Assembly (NCBI RefSeq): GCF_032193765.1
Contig: NZ_JAVBIJ010000001.1
Span: 1,488,001 to 1,552,000 of the forward strand
Direction of reading: 5' to 3'
Length of the DNA stretch: 64,000 nt
Source of the DNA: Rhodoferax potami
Lineage (GTDB): Bacteria; Pseudomonadota; Gammaproteobacteria; Burkholderiales; Burkholderiaceae_C
The number at the start of each line of letters is the position of its first letter. Positions within the stretch are counted from its first letter, which is position 1. The notes under the pieces are model-generated. The model made no database searches, was not told the origin of the DNA, and saw only the letters and a list, made by a program, of their open reading frames with translations. This document shows positions 38,558-46,979 of the stretch, one piece after another. The position numbers were made by a program, and so were the translations under genes.

Positions 38558-39546
38558 GCGGGCCCACCCAGACCCCAGTGAGCACGCCTGCAACGTTGCA
38601 GGTCAAGGTAGCGGCCAAGCGCACTGAAGCGCAGGACATCTGCAGCCTGGAGCTGGTGGCCGCAGACGGCGGCACCCTGCCCGCCTTTACCGCTGGTGCG
38701 CACATTGATGTGCACCTGCCCAATGAACTGGTGCGCCAGTATTCGCTGAGCAACGCGCCCAGCGAAACGAAGCGCTATGTGATTGGCGTGCTGCGCGATG
38801 CGGCGTCACGCGGCGGCTCCACCGCCGTGCACGACCTGGTGGCCGAGGGCAGCACGCTCACCATCAGCACCCCGCGCAACCTGTTCCCCCTGGACGGCGC
38901 GGCACCCCACCACCTGCTGCTGGCCGGGGGCATTGGCATCACGCCCATGCTGGCGATGGCGGAACATCTGGCGGCGACCGGCGGCGCTTTCACCCTGCAC
39001 CACTGCAACCGCAGCCAAGCGCGCACGGCGTTTGTGGAGCGGCTGGCTGCAGCGCCATTTGCAGCACACAGCCACCACCACTTTGACGATGGCGATGCGG
39101 CCCAAAAGCTGGACATTGCCGCCACCCTGCAAAGCGCCCCCGCAGGCACCCACCTGTATGTGTGCGGCCCGCAAGGCTTTATGGACGCGGTGCTCAGCGC
39201 AGGCCGCGCCGCCCGCTGGCCCGAAGAACGCTTGCACCGCGAGTACTTTGGTGCCGCCCCCACCGCCAAAGCAGACGACGGCAGCTTTGAGCTGGAGATA
39301 GCCAGCACTGGCAAGGTCATCAAGGTGCTGCCCGACCAGACAGCGCTGGAAGCGCTGCATGCAGGCGGTATCGATATCCCCATGTCATGCGAGCAAGGCG
39401 TGTGCGGCACCTGCCTCACCCGCGTCAAAGCCGGCATGCCTGACCACCGCGACCAGTACCTCCTGCCCGAAGAACAGGCGGCGAACGACCAGTTTCTGCC
39501 CTGCTGCTCGCGGTCGAAGAGCGCGCGTTTGGTGCTGGATTTGTAG
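38554..39546 (+). CDS. vanB: Vanillate O-demethylase reductase subunit VanB
   Basis: The reductase partner of VanA, 330 aa, of class IA type. It has an N-terminal FMN-binding domain (RQYSLSNAP), an NAD-binding domain (GGIGITPML, YVCGPQGFMDAV) and a C-terminal plant-type [2Fe-2S] ferredoxin (CEQGVCGTC at about 279-287, final Cys near 317). It overlaps vanA by 4 bases (ATGA). A palindromic repeat begins right after its stop. Confidence 0.93.
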   Translation: MSGPTQTPVSTPATLQVKVAAKRTEAQDICSLELVAADGGTLPAFTAGAHIDVHLPNELVRQYSLSNAPSETKRYVIGVLRDAASRGGSTAVHDLVAEGSTLTISTPRNLFPLDGAAPHHLLLAGGIGITPMLAMAEHLAATGGAFTLHHCNRSQARTAFVERLAAAPFAAHSHHHFDDGDAAQKLDIAATLQSAPAGTHLYVCGPQGFMDAVLSAGRAARWPEERLHREYFGAAPTAKADDGSFELEIASTGKVIKVLPDQTALEALHAGGIDIPMSCEQGVCGTCLTRVKAGMPDHRDQYLLPEEQAANDQFLPCCSRSKSARLVLDL

Positions 39547-39608
39547 TCAAATCTGCCTCTGGCGCTCATGGAATATGCGCTAGCAGCTCCTAAACTCATA
39601 GCAAAATA
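39547..39608 (-). repeat. Dispersed palindromic repeat, copy D
   Basis: Read on the minus strand: GCTATGAGTTTAGG, AGCTGCTAGCGC, ATATTCCATGAGC, GCCAGAGGCAGATTTGA. It starts at the base after the vanB stop, the same placement as copy C. Confidence 0.8.
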
Positions 39609-39658
39609 GCGCAGCCAGACAATCCTGCTACGCTGCTGCCAACGTCAAGGAGCTGCCC

Positions 39659-40450
39659 ATGAATCCTAACAAGCCCCCCCATTCGAGCCACTGCGGTAGC
39701 GCTATCTCTGTGCCCTCGCTGCTGCGACGCGCGGCCTCACCCATGGCGCTAGCGCTGTTACTGGGCGCCTGTTCGGGCGGGCCGGATCGTGTGCCGCCCA
39801 GGACACCGGTGTCTGCGGATGCCACCCAAGCGCGTCCGGCTGCTGCAGCACCCTACGCAACTTTGGCGACACGTTATCGCGTGGACCCGCAGCAATCCAG
39901 CGTGCGCATTCTGGTGTTCCGGGGCGGCACCATGGCGCGGCTGGGGCACAACCATGTCATCAGCTCTGCCGACCTGCAGGGGCAAATATGGCGTGGTGCC
40001 ACTGCAGAGAGCTCAGGTTTTGAGATTGCGGTGCCTGTGAACACCCTGATCGTGGATGACAACGCTGCCCGGGCCGACGAGGGAGAAGACTTTCCCCTCA
40101 ACGTGAGTGAGGATGCCAAAGCGGGCACCAAGGCCAACATGCTGCGCCCCACCCTGCTAGACGGCGAGCGCTACCCGGAGATCAGCATTCGCGCCACCCG
40201 CATCACCGGAAACACCGCCAGCCCAGATGTGGTGGCCAGCATGCGCATCAAAGACCAGACCCGCGAGGTCCGACTGCCCATCACCCTGTCTGAGGCAGAA
40301 GGCGCTTTGGTGGTACAGGGCAGTTTTGAGATCCGACAGTCGGATTTCGGCATCACCCCCTTGAGCATCGCCATGGGGGCGCTGACGGTGCAGGACACGG
40401 TGAAGATCAAGTTCCGCCTCGTGGCCCGGGCCACTCCCGCATCGCCGTGA
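39659..40450 (+). CDS. YceI-family lipoprotein
   Basis: A 263-aa protein with a long n-region, lipobox LLGAC (Cys38) and a YceI-like lipocalin domain from about 70 on (YRVDPQQSSVRILVFRGG, FEIRQSDFGITPLSIAMGAL). YceI proteins bind isoprenoid or amphipathic ligands in the periplasm; the role here is unknown. The signature GHNH (ARLGHNHVISS) suggests the subgroup seen next to cytochrome and metal genes. AAGGAG precedes the ATG. It is convergent with puuB. Confidence 0.85.
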   Translation: MNPNKPPHSSHCGSAISVPSLLRRAASPMALALLLGACSGGPDRVPPRTPVSADATQARPAAAAPYATLATRYRVDPQQSSVRILVFRGGTMARLGHNHVISSADLQGQIWRGATAESSGFEIAVPVNTLIVDDNAARADEGEDFPLNVSEDAKAGTKANMLRPTLLDGERYPEISIRATRITGNTASPDVVASMRIKDQTREVRLPITLSEAEGALVVQGSFEIRQSDFGITPLSIAMGALTVQDTVKIKFRLVARATPASP

Positions 40451-40454
40451 AGCT

Positions 40455-41756
40455 CTAGATTTGCAGTTTGTCCCGCAGGTCGTAGTACCAGGCGCCCAGC
40501 GCGGTGAGCGGCACCCGGAACCAGCGCCCGCCCGGGAAGGGGTAATGCGGCAGATTGGCAAAGGCATCGAAGCGGTTGGCTTGCCCTTGAATCACCTCGC
40601 TGAGTACGCGCCCGATCAAATGGGTGAAAGTAACCCCATGACCTGAGCAGCCTTGCGAGTAGTAAATGTTGGAACTCAAGCGCCCCACTTCCGGCAGGCG
40701 CGACAGGGTCAGCAGGAAGTTGCCCGTCCAGCCATAGTCAATGCGCACGTCTTTCAGTTGAGGGAATGTTTTCAGCAGCTTGGGTCGGATGATGGACTCC
40801 ACATGCTGCGGGTCCCGGGCGCCGTAAATCACGCCACCGCCATACAGCAGGCGCCGGTCACCGGAGAGGCGGAAATAGTCCAGCAGAAAGTTGCTGTCCT
40901 CGACGCAGTAGTCGGTGGGCAGGATTTCAGGGAAGCGATCGCCCAGGGGCTCCGTCGCAATCACTTGGGTGCCGCAGGGCATGGACCGTGAGGCCAGTTG
41001 CGGCTCCAGCCCGCCGATATAGGCGTTGCAGGCTACGATCACAAAACGCGCTTTGACTTGTCCCTGTGCGGTATGCACCACGGCAGGGTCGCCGCGCTCA
41101 ATGCGCAGCACCGGCGATCCTTCGTGCACGACACCCCCCAGTGACTCGAATGCAGCAGCTTCGCCTTGTGCCAAGCGCAGTGGATGCATGTGTCCGGCAC
41201 TGTGATCGAGCAAAGTGGCGCGGTAGCGCCCTGTGCCGATGGCGGCTTCGCTTTCAGTCGCATCCAACAGGCTCAGCTGCTGGTGACCGTAGCGCTCCCA
41301 GAGCTGTTTGTGGTGCTCCAACTGCTTGACCTGCTTGGCAGTGATGGCGGCAAACATGCCACCCGGCTTGAAGTGACAGTCAATCTGGTACTTCTCAATC
41401 CGCTCGCGGATGATTTTGGCGCCCTCAAAGGCCATGCTGCCCAAGGCCTGGGCGGTGGTGGCGCCATAGCGCGCCTCAATCACGTCCATGTCCCGCGAGT
41501 AGCTGTGCACCAATTGACCACCGTTGCGGCCGGATGCGCCCCAACCTACTTTGGCAGCCTCCAGCACCACCACTTTGAAGCCGGCCTCCGCCAGATGCAA
41601 AGCGGACGACAGACCGGTGTAGCCGGCGCCGATGACCACCACATCCGCCTCCACGCTGCCCCCCAGAGGAGCGCGCTGAGGTTGGGGCAGCCCACTCGCT
41701 GCGTAGTAAGAAGGAGCGTGCGCGGGCGGTGCCGCCGCATGGACAGACTGAGACAT
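40455..41756 (-). CDS. puuB: FAD-dependent oxidoreductase, gamma-glutamylputrescine oxidase type
   Basis: A DAO-family flavoprotein of 433 aa with the ADP-binding fold DVVVIGAGYTGLSSALHLAE and the family markers GWGASGRNGGQL and YSQGCSGHGVTFTHL. Together with the adjacent aldehyde dehydrogenase it matches PuuB-PuuC of the gamma-glutamyl putrescine route, although puuA and puuD are not in this window. The ATG at 41756 was preferred over a TTG two codons upstream; AAAGG lies before it. It starts 21 bases after puuC. Confidence 0.82.
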   Translation of the reverse strand: MSQSVHAAAPPAHAPSYYAASGLPQPQRAPLGGSVEADVVVIGAGYTGLSSALHLAEAGFKVVVLEAAKVGWGASGRNGGQLVHSYSRDMDVIEARYGATTAQALGSMAFEGAKIIRERIEKYQIDCHFKPGGMFAAITAKQVKQLEHHKQLWERYGHQQLSLLDATESEAAIGTGRYRATLLDHSAGHMHPLRLAQGEAAAFESLGGVVHEGSPVLRIERGDPAVVHTAQGQVKARFVIVACNAYIGGLEPQLASRSMPCGTQVIATEPLGDRFPEILPTDYCVEDSNFLLDYFRLSGDRRLLYGGGVIYGARDPQHVESIIRPKLLKTFPQLKDVRIDYGWTGNFLLTLSRLPEVGRLSSNIYYSQGCSGHGVTFTHLIGRVLSEVIQGQANRFDAFANLPHYPFPGGRWFRVPLTALGAWYYDLRDKLQI

Positions 41757-41777
41757 GGGCAAAACCTTTGCAGAACG

Positions 41778-43280
41778 TTAGGCGTCGATGCGCAACCAAG
41801 TCGTCTTAAGCTCGGTGTATTTGTCGAAGGCGTGCAGCGATTTATCGCGGCCATTGCCAGACTGCTTGAAGCCACCGAAGGGCACGGTGATGTCGTCCTC
41901 GTCATATTGGTTGACATGAACCGTGCCAGCCTTGAGCCCGCGCGCTACGCGGTGGGCACGATCGATCTGCCCGCTCCACACGCTGGCCTGGAGCCCGTAG
42001 ACACTGTCGTTGGCCAGCGTCAGGGCATCGGCTTCGGTGGTAAACGGAATCACCCCCAGCACGGGGCCGAAAATCTCTTCGCGTGCGATTTTCATGTCGT
42101 TGCGCACGCCTTCAAAAATGGTGGGCTCCACAAAATAGCCACCGGTTTCAGTGCGCACACGGCGACCGCCGAACGCCAGGTTTGCGCCCTCCGCCTGCCC
42201 TTGGTGGATATAGCCCAGCACGGTGCTCATTTGCCCCGCATCTACCAAAGCGCCCATCTCGGTGGCCGCATCCAGCGGGTCGCCGGGCAGGTATTTGCGC
42301 GCCTCGTCTTGCAGCGCGGCCATGAATTCGGGCACTACGTCTTGCTGCACCAGCAGGCGGGTGGGGGCGTTGCACGACTCCCCTTGGTTGTAGAAAACCG
42401 AGCCTGCAGCCGCGCGGGCCGCGGCAGCCACGTCTTTGGCGTCGTTGAACACCACAAAGGCAGACTTGCCACCCAACTCGTTGTACACCCGCTTGAGGTT
42501 GGACTCAGCGGCGCAGGCCAGCATCCGCCGGCCGATACGGGTGGAGCCGGTAAACCCGATGGCATCCACATCCATGTGCAACGCGAGTGCCTCGCCTGCT
42601 TCGTGGCCGAAGCCGGGCACCACGTTGAACACCCCTTCAGGAATGCCGGCTTCTACTGCGAGCTCGGCCAATCGCAAGGCGGTGTAGGGAGACTTTTCAC
42701 TGGGCTTGAGCACCACGCTGTTGCCCGACGCCAAGGCGGGGCCCAGCTTCCAGGCGGCCATGATGAGGGGGTAATTCCACGGCACGATGGCACCGATCAC
42801 GCCCATTGCCTCTCGGGTAATCAAGGCCAGCGCGGTATCTGCCGTAGGGGCAATTTCGTCGTACAGCTTGTTGACGGCCTCGCCATACCAGGCCAGGCAA
42901 TTGGCGGTGGCAGGCACGTCAACCGCAAGGCTGTGCCCGATCGGCTTGCCCATATCCAGCGTTTCCAGAAGCGCCAGCTCGTCACGCGCCGCCAACACCA
43001 ACTCCGACCAGCGCTGCATGATGCGTTTACGCTCACGCGGGGGTTTACCGGCCCACCGGCGATCGGCAAATGCGCTCCGCGCCGCGGCGACGGCGGCATC
43101 CACATCGGCCTTTTGACCCCGAGCCACGGTGCCGAGGCGAAGTCCATTTAGCGGGGAATGCTTGTCAAAGGTCTGGCCATCTGCCGCTGCCACACGAGCG
43201 CCATTGATAAACAAGCGACCATCGGGTTGCAGTGCGGCGGCCCGGGCGTGCCAAGGCGAAGAAGTGTCAAGCTTTGTCAT
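41778..43280 (-). CDS. puuC: Aldehyde dehydrogenase, PuuC type
   Basis: A 500-aa NAD(P)-dependent aldehyde dehydrogenase resembling gamma-glutamyl-gamma-aminobutyraldehyde dehydrogenase. Catalytic residues are in YNELGGKSAF and QGESCNAPTRL (Cys about 302), with IVPWNYPL for cofactor binding and DITVPFGGFKQSGNGRDKS near the end. The neighbour puuB supports the polyamine assignment; betaine or other omega-amino aldehydes are alternatives. An inverted repeat lies upstream and may be its operator. Confidence 0.85.
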   Translation of the reverse strand: MTKLDTSSPWHARAAALQPDGRLFINGARVAAADGQTFDKHSPLNGLRLGTVARGQKADVDAAVAAARSAFADRRWAGKPPRERKRIMQRWSELVLAARDELALLETLDMGKPIGHSLAVDVPATANCLAWYGEAVNKLYDEIAPTADTALALITREAMGVIGAIVPWNYPLIMAAWKLGPALASGNSVVLKPSEKSPYTALRLAELAVEAGIPEGVFNVVPGFGHEAGEALALHMDVDAIGFTGSTRIGRRMLACAAESNLKRVYNELGGKSAFVVFNDAKDVAAAARAAAGSVFYNQGESCNAPTRLLVQQDVVPEFMAALQDEARKYLPGDPLDAATEMGALVDAGQMSTVLGYIHQGQAEGANLAFGGRRVRTETGGYFVEPTIFEGVRNDMKIAREEIFGPVLGVIPFTTEADALTLANDSVYGLQASVWSGQIDRAHRVARGLKAGTVHVNQYDEDDITVPFGGFKQSGNGRDKSLHAFDKYTELKTTWLRIDA

Positions 43281-43318
43281 AGGGTAGTGCCCAAGTGGGT
43301 TGTGCGCGACTGGAGTAG

Positions 43319-43369
43319 AAAGTGGCCCCTACGATACCCCCAATGAGGCTGCGCCATAGGAGCCACTTT
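43319..43369. promoter_or_regulatory. Inverted repeat upstream of puuC
   Basis: Arms AAAGTGGCCCCTAC (43319-43332) and, on the other side, CATAGGAGCCACTTT (43355-43369) pair over 12 of 14 positions with a 22-base spacer. It lies about 40 bases before the puuC start and could be a regulator site or a remnant repeat. Confidence 0.4.
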
Positions 43370-43422
43370 ATGCACTCAAGCCAGACCACTTGGACACGGC
43401 CCAACCCGCGCGGGGTGGCAGC

Positions 43423-45273
43423 CTAGCGTGCGGTGTGACGGCGAAGGGTGAACCGATCCACCACTTTCCAACGCGCGGGCGGTGTGCCGGCAGCTTCTAC
43501 CCAGACCGGGCGGGCCTGGCCGGGCAGATCGCCGGGGTTCGCCCGGTTCAAGGCCCATTGCTTGGGCACTTCGTCGCACCCGAAAAAGTAGCCCGTCAGG
43601 TCACCCCTGGCATCCAGGCGAAAACGCAGAAAGCCTTTGTAGTCTCCGCAGGCCAGCGGTGAAAAGGCGTTGTTCCACATCAGACCGCACCGCGCCATGG
43701 CCCAGAAGTACACCCCCGCAATCAGCCCGCCTGCGACCGTGCCTAAAACTGCACAACAGAGCGCGGCCAAGAGATCCGATACGCCCGGTGCTGAACAGAC
43801 CCTGGCGGCGGAACCTCGCCAGCCGAGGTCTGACACCAATTGCGTGACCCACCATATAGCGCCCAGTTGGAGGGCTGCGTGGATCACTGGCGACCCCCAT
43901 CGCGCGAGCTTGCCCGGCTCGTCTTTAGACAAGCTGAAGCACATCGCAACGATTGCCGCCCACACGGCCAGCCGGGCACCGTCTGAACACGCGAGCCAGA
44001 AGGTGGCGGCATACGCCAGGCCGAGCACCAAAGGAAACATCAGGTTGCCCTGCCCTACACCGCGCAGCAAAGAGCCGCCTCGCGGGTCGAGACTGTTCCA
44101 AGCGAACTTGAACAACGACCACCAAATCTGGCGCCCCAAGGCGCGCGAGACGTCCGGTGCGGGATAGCGGCACTGGGCTGCATAGGCGGAAGCTGCATCG
44201 CGCTCTGACGGAACCGTGCCGATGCAGGTCGCGTGCCCCAGTTCGGGGCTGATGGCATTCGGGTCGTGGAGCGCTTGGCGAACCTTGGGCTGCGACAAAG
44301 ATACCGCGTGCGTGGGATGCAAAAACGCCCCGCCTGCGCCACAGGTCACCAGCAGATCGGCCGCTGTGGGATCGGGACTGGGAGATGCCTCCCGGCAGTA
44401 ATGATGCACGTCCCCCGCGATACGCATACGGATGTGCAGACCTTTGGCCTCCAGAATGGCCTCCAGCCGCTGGTAGCGTTTGGGGTAGCCTTCGGGAGCA
44501 CCATCGCCCAGCGGTCTCGTCCAATACGGCTCAGGGTAGATCAGGATCAGCTGATCACCGGGAGCCATCACATGGTTAGGATTGGCCGCTCCGTTGATTG
44601 TGTCGCCCGCCAGTCGCCGGAAGGCCTCGTACTGGCCGCGGTCCAGGTCACCCGTCAAGGCAAAGTCAAACCCCAATACCCACCATCCTTGCGGAAGGCG
44701 TGTGGCGAAATACGAGCGCTTTTGTGGCGTGCGCAGTCCGAAGACTTCGCCATTGTCACGGTCTACAAAGTAGCGTTTGAAGGTGGAAAGGCTGTCAAAC
44801 CAATCGTGGTTTTGCGCAATCGCATAGCTGCTGCGGCCAGCGGTGTCTGAGCCAGGCGTGGCGCGGGCGCCCTCGAACACTTCCAGAAAACGATATTGAT
44901 ATTCATAGGCGCTGGCGCCCGGGTAGCTGAGATCGCCACCCAAAAACAACACGCGGCCCCGGGGGCAGAGCTCGCCTTCGCCATCGTCCATGGCTTCAGT
45001 CTGCACGGCTCGCGCAACGGTATAGGTTGCATTGCCGCCATCGCCGGTATCGGACAAAAAGTCGAACCAGAACTCGCCATCCGGCCCGACCTCTGCGGTG
45101 TGATCTACCGCTTCAAACACACCGGTCCACAGCTCCCGGGGATCCGCATTGCGAATCACATCGGAGCTGGACACCAACTCACGCGCAGATTGCAGCAGTA
45201 CGGCGGGGTTGTACCAAGCGACAGGCCAGCGTTGGTGGGGCGGCTCACCCGCCCCGAAACGATATTGCGGCAT
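43423..45273 (-). CDS. Membrane-anchored metallophosphoesterase-like protein
   Basis: A 616-aa protein with a calcineurin-like phosphoesterase domain in the first half: FLSDTGDGG (about 72-80), LFLGGDLSYPG (GD at 113-114), QNHDWFD (NHD 155-157, where most families have GNHD) and RIAGDVHHYCRE (GDxHHY at about 287-292). The second half (about 400-545) has four or five hydrophobic helices, then a soluble tail. The substrate is unknown. It is separate from puuC by about 140 bases. Family assignment is by motif only. Confidence 0.75.
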   Translation of the reverse strand: MPQYRFGAGEPPHQRWPVAWYNPAVLLQSARELVSSSDVIRNADPRELWTGVFEAVDHTAEVGPDGEFWFDFLSDTGDGGNATYTVARAVQTEAMDDGEGELCPRGRVLFLGGDLSYPGASAYEYQYRFLEVFEGARATPGSDTAGRSSYAIAQNHDWFDSLSTFKRYFVDRDNGEVFGLRTPQKRSYFATRLPQGWWVLGFDFALTGDLDRGQYEAFRRLAGDTINGAANPNHVMAPGDQLILIYPEPYWTRPLGDGAPEGYPKRYQRLEAILEAKGLHIRMRIAGDVHHYCREASPSPDPTAADLLVTCGAGGAFLHPTHAVSLSQPKVRQALHDPNAISPELGHATCIGTVPSERDAASAYAAQCRYPAPDVSRALGRQIWWSLFKFAWNSLDPRGGSLLRGVGQGNLMFPLVLGLAYAATFWLACSDGARLAVWAAIVAMCFSLSKDEPGKLARWGSPVIHAALQLGAIWWVTQLVSDLGWRGSAARVCSAPGVSDLLAALCCAVLGTVAGGLIAGVYFWAMARCGLMWNNAFSPLACGDYKGFLRFRLDARGDLTGYFFGCDEVPKQWALNRANPGDLPGQARPVWVEAAGTPPARWKVVDRFTLRRHTAR

Positions 45274-45337
45274 AGAAACTCCCTTTTTTGTTGTCTATTT
45301 CTACCCAATAAGTTTGCGCGCCCCTGCCGTCACCAAC

Positions 45338-45370
45338 AAAAAGGCCCGGCCACCTGGAGGTGCCGGGCCT
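45338..45370 (-). terminator. Intrinsic terminator of the MHS transporter gene
   Basis: On the minus strand, a GC-rich stem of about 12 bp with one bulge (arms 45359-45370 and 45342-45354) is followed by TTTTTGTTGG. It lies 50 bases past the transporter stop. Confidence 0.85.
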
Positions 45371-45419
45371 ATTCAACACAAAAATGTCTGCGTTGAACGC
45401 GCCAACCGGGGTGTGTGGC

Positions 45420-46754
45420 TTACTCTTTTTGTTCAATCAGGCGGTTAATGCGCAGAGCCAACAGCGTGCAGATCGCTCCCGACAGCAGGTACAAAGATAC
45501 CGCACCCAGACCGAACTTGGCAGAGAGCCCCAGCGCCACCAACGGTGCAAAGCCCGCACCCAGCAACCACGCTAGGTCAGCCGACAAGGCTGCACCGGTG
45601 TAACGGTACTTGGGAGAAAAGTTGGATGTCACCGTGCCGGAGGCTTGGCCATAGGAGAGCCCCAACAACACGAAACTGGTCAGCAAAAAGAGGTTGTTGC
45701 CGACTTCACCGGCACCCAATAGCCATGGGGTCACGAAGCTGAAAAGACCGATCAACAGGGCCATGGTGCCCAAAAGGTTGCGGCGTCCGATACGGTCAGC
45801 CAACCAACCGGAAAACACGATAGCGCCAGCAGCCAAAATAGCCCCGATGATTTGGATCTGCAGCACGTCGCCGATAGCCTGCTCCGAGTACATGGCAATC
45901 CACGACAAGGGGAATACCGTCGCCAAGTGGAACAGTGCAAAGCTGGCCAGCGCGGCAAATGCGCCCAAGACCACGTTGCCCCCTTCATCGCGCAACACAT
46001 GCCGCACGCTCACCGGCTGAAGCTCCAACTCTTGCAAGCGTTCGGCATAAGACTGCCCCACTACCAAGCGCAAGCGGGCAAACAGCGCCACGACGTTGAT
46101 GGCAAACGCGACAAAAAACGGATAGCGCCAGCCGTAGCTCAGGAACTCTGCCGGTGTCAGACTGCTGTGCAGATAGGCAAACAAGCCCGCTGCCAAGATG
46201 AAACCTACGGGCGCGCCCAGTTGGCCCACCATCGAGAACCAGCCCCTGCGCTCCTTGGGTGCGCTCATGGCCAACAGAGAGGGCAATCCGTCCCACGAGC
46301 CGCCCATGCCCAGCCCCTGGCCGATCCGCAAAATCACAATGGCGGCGATAGCGGTGAGCCCGGCGTCTGCATAGCTTGGCAAGAAGGCCATGCCAGCGGT
46401 GCTGGATCCCAGTAAAAAGAGTGCAATCGTGAGCTTGGTGCCCCGACCCCAGCGCCGCTGGATGGCCATGGAGAGCGCTGTGCCGACCGGCCGCGCAACA
46501 AATGCCAGAGAAAAAATGGCAAAGGCCATCAATGTGCCATCCAAGCGCGCCATCTGCGGGAATAGCAATCCCGGGAAGACCAGCACACAGGCGATGCCGA
46601 ATACAAAGAAGTCGAAATACTCAGATGCTCGCCCGATGATGACGCCTACCGCAATCTCACCTGGAGTGACATCTTCGTCGGTGTGTGCTCCTGAAAGCGA
46701 TACCGAGCTCTCGAACCCGTGCCCGCTGGGGGCTGTGGATGCTGGTGTGTACAT
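45420..46754 (-). CDS. MFS transporter, metabolite:H+ symporter (MHS) family
   Basis: A 444-aa twelve-helix major facilitator. The opening IIGRASEYFDFFVFG, ARPVGTALSMAIQRRWGRGTK (loop 2-3 motif) and QGLGMGGSWDGLPSL point to the MHS subgroup, which imports organic acids, betaines or shikimate-like compounds. The substrate is not predictable. It is divergent from the cyo operon and ends at a strong terminator. Confidence 0.87.
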   Translation of the reverse strand: MYTPASTAPSGHGFESSVSLSGAHTDEDVTPGEIAVGVIIGRASEYFDFFVFGIACVLVFPGLLFPQMARLDGTLMAFAIFSLAFVARPVGTALSMAIQRRWGRGTKLTIALFLLGSSTAGMAFLPSYADAGLTAIAAIVILRIGQGLGMGGSWDGLPSLLAMSAPKERRGWFSMVGQLGAPVGFILAAGLFAYLHSSLTPAEFLSYGWRYPFFVAFAINVVALFARLRLVVGQSYAERLQELELQPVSVRHVLRDEGGNVVLGAFAALASFALFHLATVFPLSWIAMYSEQAIGDVLQIQIIGAILAAGAIVFSGWLADRIGRRNLLGTMALLIGLFSFVTPWLLGAGEVGNNLFLLTSFVLLGLSYGQASGTVTSNFSPKYRYTGAALSADLAWLLGAGFAPLVALGLSAKFGLGAVSLYLLSGAICTLLALRINRLIEQKE

Positions 46755-46880
46755 GATGCCGTCCTTAAATCAACTTCTACGGCCATGTTTTACACCCGCG
46801 CGAGGCAGAAAACCTCGGCTTGCACTAATCTCCTCCTCAGGAAAACCCTGATTGCAACTTCAAAAGCGGATCGGTTGACC

Positions 46881-46910
46881 TTGGACAAAATGTCCAATGG
46901 ACAAATTTGT
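46881..46910. promoter_or_regulatory. Overlapping palindromes upstream of cyoA
   Basis: Perfect 7-3-7 palindrome TTGGACA-aaa-TGTCCAA (46881-46897), overlapping TGTCCA-a-TGGACA (46891-46903) and the 10-bp palindrome ACAAATTTGT (46901-46910). They lie about 70-100 bases before the cyoA start in the divergent transporter-cyo gap, just after TTGACC (46875-46880). Looks like a multi-half-site operator; the regulator is unknown. Confidence 0.5.
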
Positions 46911-46979
46911 TAACGAAATTACAGTCAGAAGCTGTCAATAAAGTGTTTAACAAGGGTGCCTCACCCAGGCATTAACAAC

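Noticed and set aside
41166..43151. Open frame of 661 codons on the plus strand opposite puuB and puuC
   Set aside because: It is antisense to two well-conserved enzymes, its product is low-complexity and His/Gly-rich without any domain, and the length comes from the high GC content.
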